From: an uncultured Alphaproteobacteria bacterium | GTDB lineage: Bacteria; Pseudomonadota; Alphaproteobacteria; Puniceispirillales; Puniceispirillaceae | Reading direction: 5' to 3' | DNA: 19,943 nt | Assembly (NCBI GenBank): GCA_913031555.1 | Contig: CAJWDO010000007.1 | Location: forward strand, 1 to 19,943 | In this document: positions 7,784-16,805 of the stretch, one piece after another | Layout of the letters: each line of letters begins with the position of its first letter | How positions within the stretch are numbered: the stretch's first letter is position 1 | Notes under the pieces: generated by a model | Told to the model about the DNA's origin: nothing | Databases searched by the model: none | The model's input: only the letters and a program-made list of their open reading frames with translations | Position numbers and translations under genes: made by a program

Positions 7784-7828
7784 CGTGCTTCAGCCACCAT
7801 GCCCCCGCCAGTCATGCGCCCTGTTCCT

Positions 7829-8692
7829 TCAGCTTTTCAGCCGATAGCCGGATTTCAACACACGGTAGCACAGCCATCCCAGAACACCATTCACAACGAC
7901 AAGACAGACAAGACCCGTCATGACCGGGCGATCGGCGATGCCAAGCAGACCATAGCGAAACCCGTCAATGGCATAGAAGAACGGGTTCAGCGTGGCGATG
8001 GTATCGAAGGGCGACGGCAGCCGTTCCACCGAATAGAAGGTGCCCGACAGGAAGGCCAGCGGCTGGATCACGAAATTTGTTATGGCGGACATTTCGTCGA
8101 ATTTGGTGGCCCAGATGCCCGCCAGAAGGCCGGCAAAGGCAAGCGCCAGCGACCCCAGCACGAGAAAGGCGAGTGCCACAAGCGGCGCCGCCGGCATCGA
8201 CAGCCCGCCAAACAGCCCAAGCACGACAGCGGCGACAAGTCCAACGGCAATGCCGCGGGTCATACCGCCGGCCGCCATCCCGACAAGAAGCTCTGCCGGT
8301 CCTATGGGCGGCATCAGAAGATCGACGATATTGCCCTGCACCTTCGAGACGACGAGTGAGGATGACGTGTTGGCAAAGGCGTTCTGCAGGACCGTCATCA
8401 TTACAAGACCGGGAACAAGGAAGGTGATGAAATCGACATCACCCGCCAGCTGTGCACGATCGCCAACGGCCACCGCAAACACCATCAGGAACAGCATCGA
8501 AGTGATCACGGGCGCGGCGACAGTCTGCATTCCCACCTTCGCGAAACGATGCACCTCGCGCTTGTAGAGGGTCCACAGGCCGATCCAGTTAACGCCGCCT
8601 ATCTGGACTGGCCGCACCACAGACGGCTGCGGTCTGGTAAGGTGGCTTGTTTCGGGATTGGCGGCCGGGGCCGAAGATGTCTGGTCATTCAT
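7829..8692 (-). CDS. ABC-2 type transporter permease
   Basis: This is an inner-membrane permease of the ABC-2 (exporter) superfamily, which pairs with a separate ATPase to export drugs, polysaccharides or lipids. The 287-residue protein has a polar N-terminus of about 55 residues. About six hydrophobic segments follow (near 58-78, 90-105, 135-165, 168-193, 205-220, 257-277), with the family signature NPFFYAIDGFRYGLLG (236-251) before the last one. It looks like the NodJ/YadH-type subgroup. I start it at the ATG at 8692; another ATG at 8704 is possible, and neither has a strong ribosome site. The frame stays open far upstream through a Pro-coding repeat, but that overlaps recX and is not supported. 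No ATPase gene is in the window. The substrate is unknown. Confidence 0.85.
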   Translation of the reverse strand: MNDQTSSAPAANPETSHLTRPQPSVVRPVQIGGVNWIGLWTLYKREVHRFAKVGMQTVAAPVITSMLFLMVFAVAVGDRAQLAGDVDFITFLVPGLVMMTVLQNAFANTSSSLVVSKVQGNIVDLLMPPIGPAELLVGMAAGGMTRGIAVGLVAAVVLGLFGGLSMPAAPLVALAFLVLGSLALAFAGLLAGIWATKFDEMSAITNFVIQPLAFLSGTFYSVERLPSPFDTIATLNPFFYAIDGFRYGLLGIADRPVMTGLVCLVVVNGVLGWLCYRVLKSGYRLKS

Positions 8693-8745
8693 GCCGCAGA
8701 ACATAGGCCTGTCAGGGTGGTTTCGCAATGTCGGCGATATTGGCT

Positions 8746-8801
8746 GCAGGGGCGACTTCAGGGGCGACTGCAGGGGCGGCGGTGGCGGTGGCGGTGGCGG
8801 T
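8746..8801. repeat. 12-bp and 6-bp tandem repeats between the permease and recX genes
   Basis: Three 12-base units, GCAGGGGCGACT (8746-8757), TCAGGGGCGACT (8758-8769) and GCAGGGGCGGCG (8770-8781), run into four copies of GGCGGT (8778-8801). The array is strongly purine- and G-biased on the plus strand and occupies the 162-base divergent spacer. Confidence 0.9.
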
Positions 8802-8854
8802 AAGGGCGTCCGGCTGATAGAGTTTGTCGCCAGCCCGACGGAGAGCCGCATCCG

Positions 8855-9406
8855 ATGACAGACAGGAAACCGGCAGCAGAACGCCGCCTGATGAACAAGG
8901 CGGTCCATTATCTTGGACGCTACACCGCATCGCGGCAGCGTCTTCGCGAAGTGTTGCGCCGCTTTGCGTTCCGCAAGCTCGACTCGCATGACGCCACCGA
9001 GGTGGCGCGCGCCATCGATACGGTGGTCGATGATTGCGTCAGGCTTGGCTATGTCGATGACACCGCCTTTGCGCTTGCCAAGGCCCGAAGCAAGCGTCGC
9101 GGCGGGCGCTCGGCGCTGGCCATCCGTCGCAGTTTGCAGGAGCATGCCATAGACGCTGACCTTGTTGACGAGGCGCTTGCGGCCGCGGACGAGGACACAA
9201 ACGACGGCGAACTTGCTGCCGCGCTTCGGCATGCGGCGCGGCGACGGCTTGGCCCCTATGCCACCCGCCCGGGTGACGAGACAACACGGCAGCGCCATCT
9301 TGCCTCGCTGGCACGGGCCGGATTCTCGCTTGGCATCGCCCGGCAGGTACTCGATCTGGAGGATGTGGACGCTGCCGAACGACTGGCCGGCGAGCTGCGT
9401 TGCTAG
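8855..9406 (+). CDS. recX: RecX family regulatory protein
   Basis: RecX binds RecA filaments and limits their extension and recombinase activity. The 183-residue, Arg/Ala-rich helical protein matches the family in length. The N-terminal repeat shows ALHYL-like AVHYLGRYTASRQRLREVLRR (16-36), then the central LGYVDDTAFALAKARSKRRGGRSALAIRRSLQEHAID (64-100) and a third helical repeat towards the C-terminus. The ATG at 8855 has GGAGAG about ten bases upstream. The gene is divergent from the permease gene and not next to recA. Its TAG stop forms the loop of a perfect 11-pair hairpin. Confidence 0.88.
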   Translation: MTDRKPAAERRLMNKAVHYLGRYTASRQRLREVLRRFAFRKLDSHDATEVARAIDTVVDDCVRLGYVDDTAFALAKARSKRRGGRSALAIRRSLQEHAIDADLVDEALAAADEDTNDGELAAALRHAARRRLGPYATRPGDETTRQRHLASLARAGFSLGIARQVLDLEDVDAAERLAGELRC

Positions 9407-9417
9407 GCAACGCAGCT
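9393..9417 (+). terminator. perfect hairpin enclosing the recX stop codon
   Basis: AGCTGCGTTGC (9393-9403) and GCAACGCAGCT (9407-9417) are exact inverse complements around TAG, the recX stop. The stem is long and GC-rich, but only GCCTTGCG follows, so it is not a textbook intrinsic terminator. Confidence 0.5.
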
Positions 9418-9575
9418 GCCTTGCGATGCGCCATACCATCGGTCTAGACTGCCATACGGAATTCAACTGACGCCCGAGGCTCTTGCCTCAGAGCTTGTGC
9501 ATTGTATTCTTGCACGACATTTACATGGATGAAAATCAAGCATTACGGGCGGCACGCCGGGTGGGAGGATTATCA

Positions 9576-11516
<1,941 letters not shown>

Positions 11517-11574
11517 GGGCATCGAGGCCCAGGAGTATCGAGGCTGACATTCGGGCCGGTGATGGCTCGCGCGG

Positions 11575-12195
11575 TCACTGAAGCTGCAGTTCGTTTGCCC
11601 GGCAAACAGCGTGAAGCCGGTTGCGCGCGCCAAGTTTGCCGCGAAGACTTTTGATGTGATGCTTCACCGTGACCTCGCTGAGAGACAGCGATTTGGCGAT
11701 GTCGCGGTTACTCAGCCCACCGCGCAAACCGACAAGCACATCATGTTCACGCCGCGTCAGGTCGATCGACAGCGGCGGCGTGGCGGTCATCATGTCGACG
11801 GGGATGTAGCGTTCACCGGCGATGAGCAGACGAAGCGCCCCCAAATAAGCGTCAGAGCCGAGATTATAGGGCAGAAACCCGGCCGCGCCGGCGGCCGTGA
11901 GACCGGCAATCGACACATTGTCAGGCCGTGAACCCATGATCGCGACAGGCACCTTGTGACGACAATCCCGGCGAAACTGCCGCAGGCCCTTCAGGCCCTG
12001 CATGTCAGGCATCTGCAGATCAAGCACCGCTAACGCCAACTCGTCCGTCTCGTTGGCACTGGCCACCGCCTCGGCAAGGCTTGCGACGGTGAGAATAGTG
12101 AGGTCCGCGTCGGCGATCATCTGATGGTTCTGCACAAGGTGATTTTGTGCAAAGTCACGGCTGAGGCTGTTTTCAAAGGCCAGCAGGACGCGCAT
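11575..12195 (-). CDS. LuxR/NarL-type response regulator with an atypical receiver
   Basis: This is a DNA-binding transcription regulator of 206 residues. Residues 1-130 are a CheY-like receiver with the phosphoacceptor position Asp59 in AVLDLQMPD. The usual acidic pair near the N-terminus is reduced to Phe-Glu (LLAFENS), and the conserved lysine of the FLPK motif is Tyr (GFLPYNLG). The conserved Ser after beta-4 (IMGS) remains. The C-terminal LuxR helix-turn-helix is intact: LTRREHDVLVGLRGGLSNRDIAKSLSLSEVTVKHHI. The ATG at 12195 has GGGAGG six bases upstream, a strong site. No histidine kinase is in the window. It follows the barrel-protein gene on the same strand after 151 bases that include an AT-rich segment and an inverted repeat, so it probably has its own promoter. 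Confidence 0.9.
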   Translation of the reverse strand: MRVLLAFENSLSRDFAQNHLVQNHQMIADADLTILTVASLAEAVASANETDELALAVLDLQMPDMQGLKGLRQFRRDCRHKVPVAIMGSRPDNVSIAGLTAAGAAGFLPYNLGSDAYLGALRLLIAGERYIPVDMMTATPPLSIDLTRREHDVLVGLRGGLSNRDIAKSLSLSEVTVKHHIKSLRGKLGARNRLHAVCRANELQLQ

Positions 12196-12253
12196 CGACA
12201 ACCTCCCTGATTGGATATGAACACTCAGAAGCCGAATACACAAAAGGGTGATA

Positions 12254-12275
12254 TTTGAGTATCAATGCACTCAAA
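12254..12275. promoter_or_regulatory. inverted repeat upstream of the response regulator, candidate operator
   Basis: TTTGAGT (12254-12260) and ACTCAAA (12269-12275) form perfect 7-base arms around eight bases, the size of a LuxR-type dimer site. It lies 59-80 bases upstream of the start codon. A minus-strand TATAAT (12333-12328) sits further upstream in the AT-rich stretch without a clear -35 box, so the dyad could fall in the transcribed leader. Confidence 0.4.
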
Positions 12276-12346
12276 TTACCGGCACAGGCGTGGCGATGCA
12301 CATGATTTTTTGTAAACAAATCAACTAATTATAGAATTATTACAAT

Positions 12347-13696
12347 CTAACGACTGCTGAAAATTTCACGCGAAATCCGCAACAGTAAGGTTTTGCTTGC
12401 AGGAAGCCGGAAGGGGTCGAGCGTAGAAATTTTTCGATATTCAAAGGAGATCACAACCTTAAGGTTCAACCAGCCCAGCGCGTCACCATTCATCAGATCC
12501 AGCCTTGTCGTGCGTGTTCGCGCGCGGTGCGGTGCGGCAAGGAACGGCAATTGCCCAAGAAAGGATTGATGGCGACGCGTATGATATAGATGAGCCGCCA
12601 GGTGATCCCCGGCCCAACGTAACCCGACGCTTACCTCGCGCGCCTGTGACCCTGGCATCAACCCTAGTCCCGCCTGCCGCACGCGTTCGCGCACACCGCC
12701 AAGCGACGTTGTCAGCCGCCTGGTAATGGTCTTATCAAGACTGTACTCATACCGTGTCTGCGTCAGATCAAGCCATTGCGAGCGTGCCTTGAGGTAAGAC
12801 GCACCGATGAAGGATCGCAGATCAGCAGCGTGAGCCAGGAACAGGCCAACGTCACCGCGCCGGTGCGTTTGCAGGATTGCAAGGTCGACACGGCCCTGCT
12901 GGAAACGCGAGACACCGACCTCGGCGCCGAAGCGGAGCTGCCTCCCAGCCACCTGCCGGGACAGCGCCGCCATCCGCTGAATTGCACCATCGCCAGCATA
13001 GCCCGGCCGGCGAGGTCGGCGCTGGAAAAGAATGGTGTCCAGATCAACGTCCCAGTCGGTGCCGGCGCGATAAAGATGCCGGATCGTGAGGTTCGCCCAC
13101 AGATCGATGCCGCTGTCAGGCTGGCCATGTAAGACAAGCGGGCGGCCAGGATCGCACAGCACGGCAAGACGAAGGCAGATGCTGTGCATCCGCGAGCCTT
13201 GCTGAAGCCGGATTTTGACATCGCGCTGGCGGTCGACAAGTGATTCTCGATAGCCGGCAGTAGCGCCGATCAGTGCCTGCCACTGCCAGGGACCCTCGCA
13301 GGCAGAACGCACCTGTGTCGCGCTGCGGCGAAACGCCGGAGCAATTACCTTGTCGCGCAACGGGTCGAGATTCCGGATGGCAAGCTGACAGCGGCCGGAT
13401 TGCATTGCCGCGAACGCCGCGCTCAGCCGCAATTCGGTTGAACGCGGATAGAGGTCAAAAGCCGCACGGGCCAGTTTATACGCCTCGGCGGCGCGCCCCT
13501 CATTGAGAAGCCGCCTTGTCCGGTTGAGAAACCATGACGGTGACATGCTGGGCAGCAGAACCGGCACCGGCGCGCCGGGACCGGCATGCGCCTGCGGCTG
13601 ATCCGACCCGCTTGCCGGGCCAGGATGTGTGACATAGCCACAGATAATCACCAGCGCCGCCATACCGGCGGGCCGGCATGCTGTCCAAATCCGCAC
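12347..13696 (-). CDS. outer-membrane beta-barrel protein with N-terminal helical repeat, Slam-like
   Basis: The 449-residue protein has an N-terminal signal peptide (hydrophobic core AALVIICGYV, likely cleavage near residues 28-31). A TPR-like helical pair follows at about 55-112 (LLNEGRAAEAYKLARAAFDLYPRSTELRLSAAFAAM...CQLAI). About 300 residues of alternating strands fill the rest. The last part, with repeated Arg and aromatic positions (LDLMNGDALGWLNLKVVISFEYRKISTLDPF...KTLLLRISREIF), resembles the end of surface lipoprotein assembly modifiers (Slam, DUF560), which pass lipoproteins to the cell surface. The match is by architecture and a short end motif only, and another porin-like export barrel is possible. 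The start is a GTG with GGGAGG three bases upstream, a short spacing. No client lipoprotein gene is adjacent. Confidence 0.6.
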   Translation of the reverse strand: MRIWTACRPAGMAALVIICGYVTHPGPASGSDQPQAHAGPGAPVPVLLPSMSPSWFLNRTRRLLNEGRAAEAYKLARAAFDLYPRSTELRLSAAFAAMQSGRCQLAIRNLDPLRDKVIAPAFRRSATQVRSACEGPWQWQALIGATAGYRESLVDRQRDVKIRLQQGSRMHSICLRLAVLCDPGRPLVLHGQPDSGIDLWANLTIRHLYRAGTDWDVDLDTILFQRRPRRPGYAGDGAIQRMAALSRQVAGRQLRFGAEVGVSRFQQGRVDLAILQTHRRGDVGLFLAHAADLRSFIGASYLKARSQWLDLTQTRYEYSLDKTITRRLTTSLGGVRERVRQAGLGLMPGSQAREVSVGLRWAGDHLAAHLYHTRRHQSFLGQLPFLAAPHRARTRTTRLDLMNGDALGWLNLKVVISFEYRKISTLDPFRLPASKTLLLRISREIFSSR

Positions 13697-13766
13697 GCGC
13701 CTCCCCCATCCGGATTATGATCCCAAAGCATGATGCTCCGGGTTAATCCCGGCAGATAAGGGAATT

Positions 13767-13786
13767 CGGCAGGCAATCACCTGCCG
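13767..13786 (-). terminator. hairpin downstream of the SCO gene
   Basis: CGGCAGG (13767-13773) and CCTGCCG (13780-13786) form a seven-pair stem with a six-base loop, about 40 bases after the SCO stop. On the minus strand it is followed by AATTCCCTT, not a T-run. It could be a weak terminator or an operator for the barrel-protein gene. Confidence 0.35.
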
Positions 13787-13827
13787 CGAGGTCCGGATGA
13801 ATATGGTAAGCCAACGACTACCGGCGG

Positions 13828-14445
13828 CTAGAGGAGACGCGCCAGTTTCTCGACAGTGAATTCCGGCGGCTCGTTAAAGACAATTGTACCGGTGAATGCC
13901 CCTGTTTCGTCATACAGATAGACAGTGGCGGTGTGGTCATACAGCACCACGCCATCCTCATCCTCGACACGCTTTGCATAGGCACCGAACGCCTCATGCG
14001 CGCTGGCAAGTTGGCCTGTCTTGCCGGTCAGACCTGTCACCGGCAGATCAAACAGTGACAGATAGGCGGCAAGCTGTTCCGGTGTGTCGCGTTCGGCGTC
14101 GACGGTCATAAAGATGGTCTGCAACGGTTTCGGATTACCACCGCGCGCCGCCACCTCGTCAAGCGAGGTGGCCAGCAGGGTCAGCGTCATCGGACAGACA
14201 TCGGGACAGTAGGTGTAACCAAAGAAAAGCGCCACCGGCGCACCGACGAAATCGACATTGCGCCGTACGGCACCGGTCTGATCCACAAGCTCAAACGCCT
14301 GATCCTGAAAATTCCGGAAGCCGACATCCATCTGCCGGGCCTGCCGTTCGGCCAGCCAGAAGACGGCCCCGGCAAGAAGGCAAAACCCGATAACGGCACC
14401 GATCACAATGCCGCGGCCGGCAAATTTACGCGAAGCATGACCCAT
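13828..14445 (-). CDS. SCO/SenC family copper chaperone
   Basis: SCO proteins are membrane-anchored thioredoxin-fold proteins that deliver copper to the CuA site of cytochrome c oxidase or keep its cysteines reduced. The 205-residue protein has one N-terminal membrane anchor (GIVIGAVIGFCLLAGAVFWL, residues 12-31). The domain facing the periplasm carries the copper-binding CPDVC motif (Cys80, Cys84) and the conserved His171 in LYDHTATVYL. FMTVDAERDTPEQLAAYL is also typical. The frame is open to 14544, but the ATG at 14445 gives a normal anchor. The ribosome site is weak. No oxidase genes are nearby. The gene is divergent from yggT. Confidence 0.92.
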   Translation of the reverse strand: MGHASRKFAGRGIVIGAVIGFCLLAGAVFWLAERQARQMDVGFRNFQDQAFELVDQTGAVRRNVDFVGAPVALFFGYTYCPDVCPMTLTLLATSLDEVAARGGNPKPLQTIFMTVDAERDTPEQLAAYLSLFDLPVTGLTGKTGQLASAHEAFGAYAKRVEDEDGVVLYDHTATVYLYDETGAFTGTIVFNEPPEFTVEKLARLL

Positions 14446-14534
14446 GGCGCGTGGTTTAGAGCCTGCAACCGACCGGCGCAACCGGGAATATGAGAGAAAA
14501 ACCGGACAGGGCCATCCCGCAATCATCCTTATCA

Positions 14535-14579
14535 TTGAATCCATATGGCGGGTGCGTGTAGTCTGCGCGTCATGCAGAC
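14535..14579 (+). promoter_or_regulatory. candidate yggT promoter with an overlapping dyad
   Basis: TTGAAT (14535-14540) and TGTAGT (14557-14562) are 16 bases apart. An inverted repeat GTCTGC/GCAGAC (14561-14566, 14574-14579) overlaps the -10 end and the probable start point. The boxes match the sigma70 consensus only partly. Confidence 0.3.
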
Positions 14580-14597
14580 CTGCCCGGACAAAATCCT

Positions 14598-14885
14598 ATG
14601 ACCGCTCTCATCATCCTCATCGACCAGATCGTCAATCTCTATATCTGGACGATGGTGGCCTACATCATCATCACCTGGCTGATCGCTTTCCGGATCGTCA
14701 ATCCATGGCAGCCATTCATTCGCATGGCGCTGACATTCCTTGGCCGCATTCATGAGCCGCTGATGAGTCTTGTACGCCGCATATTGCCGGATCTCGGCGG
14801 CATCGATTTAAGCCCAATAGTCCTGCTGCTTGCGGTACAGTTTCTGCGCAATCTTGTGATCGGCTTTCTTGCCGGGCTTGCCTGA
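14598..14885 (+). CDS. YggT family integral membrane protein
   Basis: This 95-residue inner-membrane protein has two hydrophobic segments (about 4-32 and 70-92). Between them is the family's characteristic amphipathic stretch, in which NPWQPFIR and IHEPLMSLVRRILPDLGGIDLSPIV (about 51-75) are highly diagnostic. YggT proteins are linked to osmotic tolerance in E. coli and to division or photosystem assembly homologues in other lineages; the mechanism is unsettled. It lies upstream of folD on the same strand with a 98-base gap. No clear Shine-Dalgarno sequence precedes the ATG. Confidence 0.92.
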   Translation: MTALIILIDQIVNLYIWTMVAYIIITWLIAFRIVNPWQPFIRMALTFLGRIHEPLMSLVRRILPDLGGIDLSPIVLLLAVQFLRNLVIGFLAGLA

Positions 14886-14983
14886 CAGAATGGCCTGAGA
14901 AAATGGCCTTGCCGCGGCACGTGGCGTCCATCATGTCGCCTTTGGGTGAATGACGAATAAATATGGGACTGAAAGGGGACATC

Positions 14984-15910
14984 ATGACAAAGACAGAATC
15001 CACCGAGGTGCCAGCGACCGGCGCAATGACAATTGACGGCAAGGCCTTTTCCGACAGGCTGGTGGCGCGGGTCGCCGATGCGGCAAGGGATCTGACCGCC
15101 AAGATTGGCCGGGCGCCGGCACTGGCGGTGGTGTTGGTCGGCGACAACCCGGCAAGCGCTGTTTATGTTCGCAACAAGATCGAACGGACCACAACCGCCG
15201 GCATGCGCTCTATCGAAAGGCGGCTCGATGCGACCACCAGCCAGGATGATCTTCTGGCCATCATTGACCAGCTGAATGCGGATGATGGTGTCGACGGCAT
15301 TCTTGTCCAGCTGCCACTGCCGTCGCAGATCGACGAGGCCGCGGTGATCAATGCCATCTCGCCTGGCAAGGATGTCGACGGTTTTCATGTCGTCAATGCC
15401 GGCCTTCTGGCCACCGGTCAGGACGCGCTCGTCCCCTGCACTCCCTATGGCTGTTTGATGCTGTTGCAGGATCATCTTGGCGATCTGTCGGGTCTGAACG
15501 CGGTTGTTGTCGGCCGATCAAACATCGTTGGCAAGCCAATGGCCCAGCTGCTGCTGCAACAAAGCTGCACTGTGACCATCGCGCATTCGCGGACGCGCGA
15601 TCTGCAGGCCGTCTGCGCCGCCGCCGACATTCTGGTGGCCGCTGTTGGCCGGCCCGAGATGATCACCGGCGATTTCATCAAGCCGGGAGCCACGGTGATT
15701 GATGTCGGGATCAACCGGGTGCCGGCACCTGAACGTGGCGAGGGAAAATTCCGGCTGACAGGCGACGTGGATTTTGCCAGCGCGTCGGCGGTTGCCGGCG
15801 CCATCACACCGGTGCCTGGCGGCGTCGGCCCGATGACCATTGCCTGCCTGCTTCGCAACACGCTGGTTGCCGCCGCGCGACGCTTTGACGCCGACCTCGC
15901 CGATCTCTAG
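14984..15910 (+). CDS. folD: methylenetetrahydrofolate dehydrogenase / methenyltetrahydrofolate cyclohydrolase
   Basis: FolD oxidises 5,10-methylene-THF with NADP+ and hydrolyses the methenyl product to 10-formyl-THF, feeding purine and formyl-Met synthesis. The 308-residue protein contains SAVYVRNK with the catalytic Tyr and Lys, GILVQLPLPSQI, SPGKDVDGFH, the nucleotide-binding VVGRSNIVGKP and the C-terminal TPVPGGVGPMT. The ATG at 14984 has GGGG six bases upstream. An ATG at 14963 in frame would add MGLKGDI, which is the ribosome site itself, so I reject it. The first 14 residues are an unconserved polar leader. Confidence 0.96.
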   Translation: MTKTESTEVPATGAMTIDGKAFSDRLVARVADAARDLTAKIGRAPALAVVLVGDNPASAVYVRNKIERTTTAGMRSIERRLDATTSQDDLLAIIDQLNADDGVDGILVQLPLPSQIDEAAVINAISPGKDVDGFHVVNAGLLATGQDALVPCTPYGCLMLLQDHLGDLSGLNAVVVGRSNIVGKPMAQLLLQQSCTVTIAHSRTRDLQAVCAAADILVAAVGRPEMITGDFIKPGATVIDVGINRVPAPERGEGKFRLTGDVDFASASAVAGAITPVPGGVGPMTIACLLRNTLVAAARRFDADLADL

Positions 15911-15972
15911 CTTTTTACCCCGCAGCGCCCTATTTAACTGACACCAGACCTCGCAGAAGGCAGTCTCCAGCC

Positions 15973-16173
15973 ATGGCCGCAGAAAAATACATCCTCTTTG
16001 CCGCGCTTGGCATCGTCGCCGCGATCCTGTTCTGGGGGGTGATCACGATGGCGCGGGGCGGTGAATATAATGTCAAGAATTCCAACAGGATCATGCGGTA
16101 TCGGATCGTCTTTCAGGCTGGCGCACTGGCATTGATCCTGATCCTGATGTGGTTCCGGCAGGCCAGCAGCTAG
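15973..16173 (+). CDS. twin transmembrane helix small protein (HIG1-like)
   Basis: This 66-residue protein has two membrane helices (about 6-26 and 47-62). The connecting loop contains ARGGEYNVKNSNRIMRYRIVFQ, the hallmark of the alphaproteobacterial twin-helix family related to HIG1 domains. HIG1 proteins associate with respiratory complexes in mitochondria; a similar role here is inference. The placement just before the cob(I)alamin adenosyltransferase gene (43-base gap) is a common alphaproteobacterial arrangement. Confidence 0.9.
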   Translation: MAAEKYILFAALGIVAAILFWGVITMARGGEYNVKNSNRIMRYRIVFQAGALALILILMWFRQASS

Positions 16174-16216
16174 CCCGCTGGCATCAGCGCACATCAACAG
16201 GGGGACGCATCCCGTC

Positions 16217-16786
16217 ATGGTAAAACTCAATAAAATCTACACCCGCACCGGCGATGACGGCGAGACAAGCCTTGTCGACGGGCGCCGGGTCGCCAAATCA
16301 TCGCGCCGGCCAAGTGCCTATGGCGAGGTTGACGAGGCCAATTCGGTTATCGGGCTTGCGAGGCTGCACTGCGCCGATGACAGTGACGCCGACAGCATGC
16401 TTGGCCGCATCCAGAATGATCTGTTCGATCTTGGCGCGGACCTTGCGACGCCGGAAAGCGATACACCGGCCCTGCGGATCACCGACGAGCAGGTGGTGCG
16501 TCTGGAAACCGAGATCGACCGGATGAACGTATCACTGAAACCGCTGACCTCATTTATCCTGCCAGGCGGGTCACCAGCGGCGGCATGGCTTCACCTTGGC
16601 CGCACGGTGGTGCGCCGGGCCGAACGCCGGATGACCGAACTGGCGGCCGAGGAAGTGGTGAATGAAGCGGCGATGCGCTACATCAACCGGCTTTCGGATC
16701 ATTTGTTCGTACTGGCGCGAACGCTTAATGGCGGCGGGGAAACCGACGTGTTGTGGCGTCCCGGGCAAAATTCTGGCCAGAAATGA
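16217..16786 (+). CDS. PduO-type cob(I)yrinic acid a,c-diamide/cob(I)alamin adenosyltransferase
   Basis: The enzyme transfers adenosyl from ATP to cob(I)alamin, giving coenzyme B12 for enzymes such as methylmalonyl-CoA mutase. The 189 residues include the N-terminal ATP-binding motif YTRTGDDGETSLVDGRRVAK, the polar YGEVDEANSVIGLAR, and the helical C-terminal half with RRAERR and YINRLSDHLFVLARTLN, all standard for the PduO family. The family is trimeric with sites at subunit interfaces. It is unrelated in fold to CobA/BtuR, so I avoid the cobO symbol. The gene sits between the twin-helix protein and etfBA. The TGA stop lies in the arm of a perfect hairpin. There is no sign of a cobalamin riboswitch upstream. 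Confidence 0.94.
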   Translation: MVKLNKIYTRTGDDGETSLVDGRRVAKSSRRPSAYGEVDEANSVIGLARLHCADDSDADSMLGRIQNDLFDLGADLATPESDTPALRITDEQVVRLETEIDRMNVSLKPLTSFILPGGSPAAAWLHLGRTVVRRAERRMTELAAEEVVNEAAMRYINRLSDHLFVLARTLNGGGETDVLWRPGQNSGQK

Positions 16787-16805
16787 ACAAGTATTTCCTT
16801 GTTCA
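16784..16805 (+). terminator. hairpin at the adenosyltransferase stop codon
   Basis: TGAACAAG (16784-16791, starting with the TGA stop) and CTTGTTCA (16798-16805) form a perfect eight-pair stem with a six-base loop. A small GGG/CCC pair (16806-16817) follows, without a T-run. A 12-base palindrome TTCTGGCCAGAA (16771-16782) lies just upstream inside the gene. This may partially separate it from etfB. Confidence 0.4.

Noticed and set aside
8693..9466. Long minus-strand frame joined to the permease, running antisense through recX
   Set aside because: It covers recX on the other strand and includes a poly-proline stretch from a DNA repeat. RecX is a clear family match, so this is frame openness caused by high GC.
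9476..9515. Two small inverted repeats (GAGGC/GCCTC, GTGCA/TGCAC) upstream of acs as regulator sites
   Set aside because: Arms of five bases are expected often by chance, and no promoter boxes align convincingly with them.
12303..12323. FNR-type or terminator palindrome TGATTT...AAATCA
   Set aside because: The inner bases pair poorly, the spacing does not fit an FNR box, and the stretch is simply AT-rich. Only the six outer pairs are good.
12763..13239. Alternative frame inside the barrel-protein gene
   Set aside because: The main frame has a signal peptide and barrel-like pattern over its whole length. This frame has neither.
14888..14907. Direct repeat AATGGCCT after yggT
   Set aside because: It is two short copies only, without hairpin or T-run, so nothing supports a function.
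16174..16216. Cobalamin riboswitch before the adenosyltransferase gene
   Set aside because: The 43-base gap is too short and no B12-box-like sequence is visible there or upstream of the twin-helix gene.
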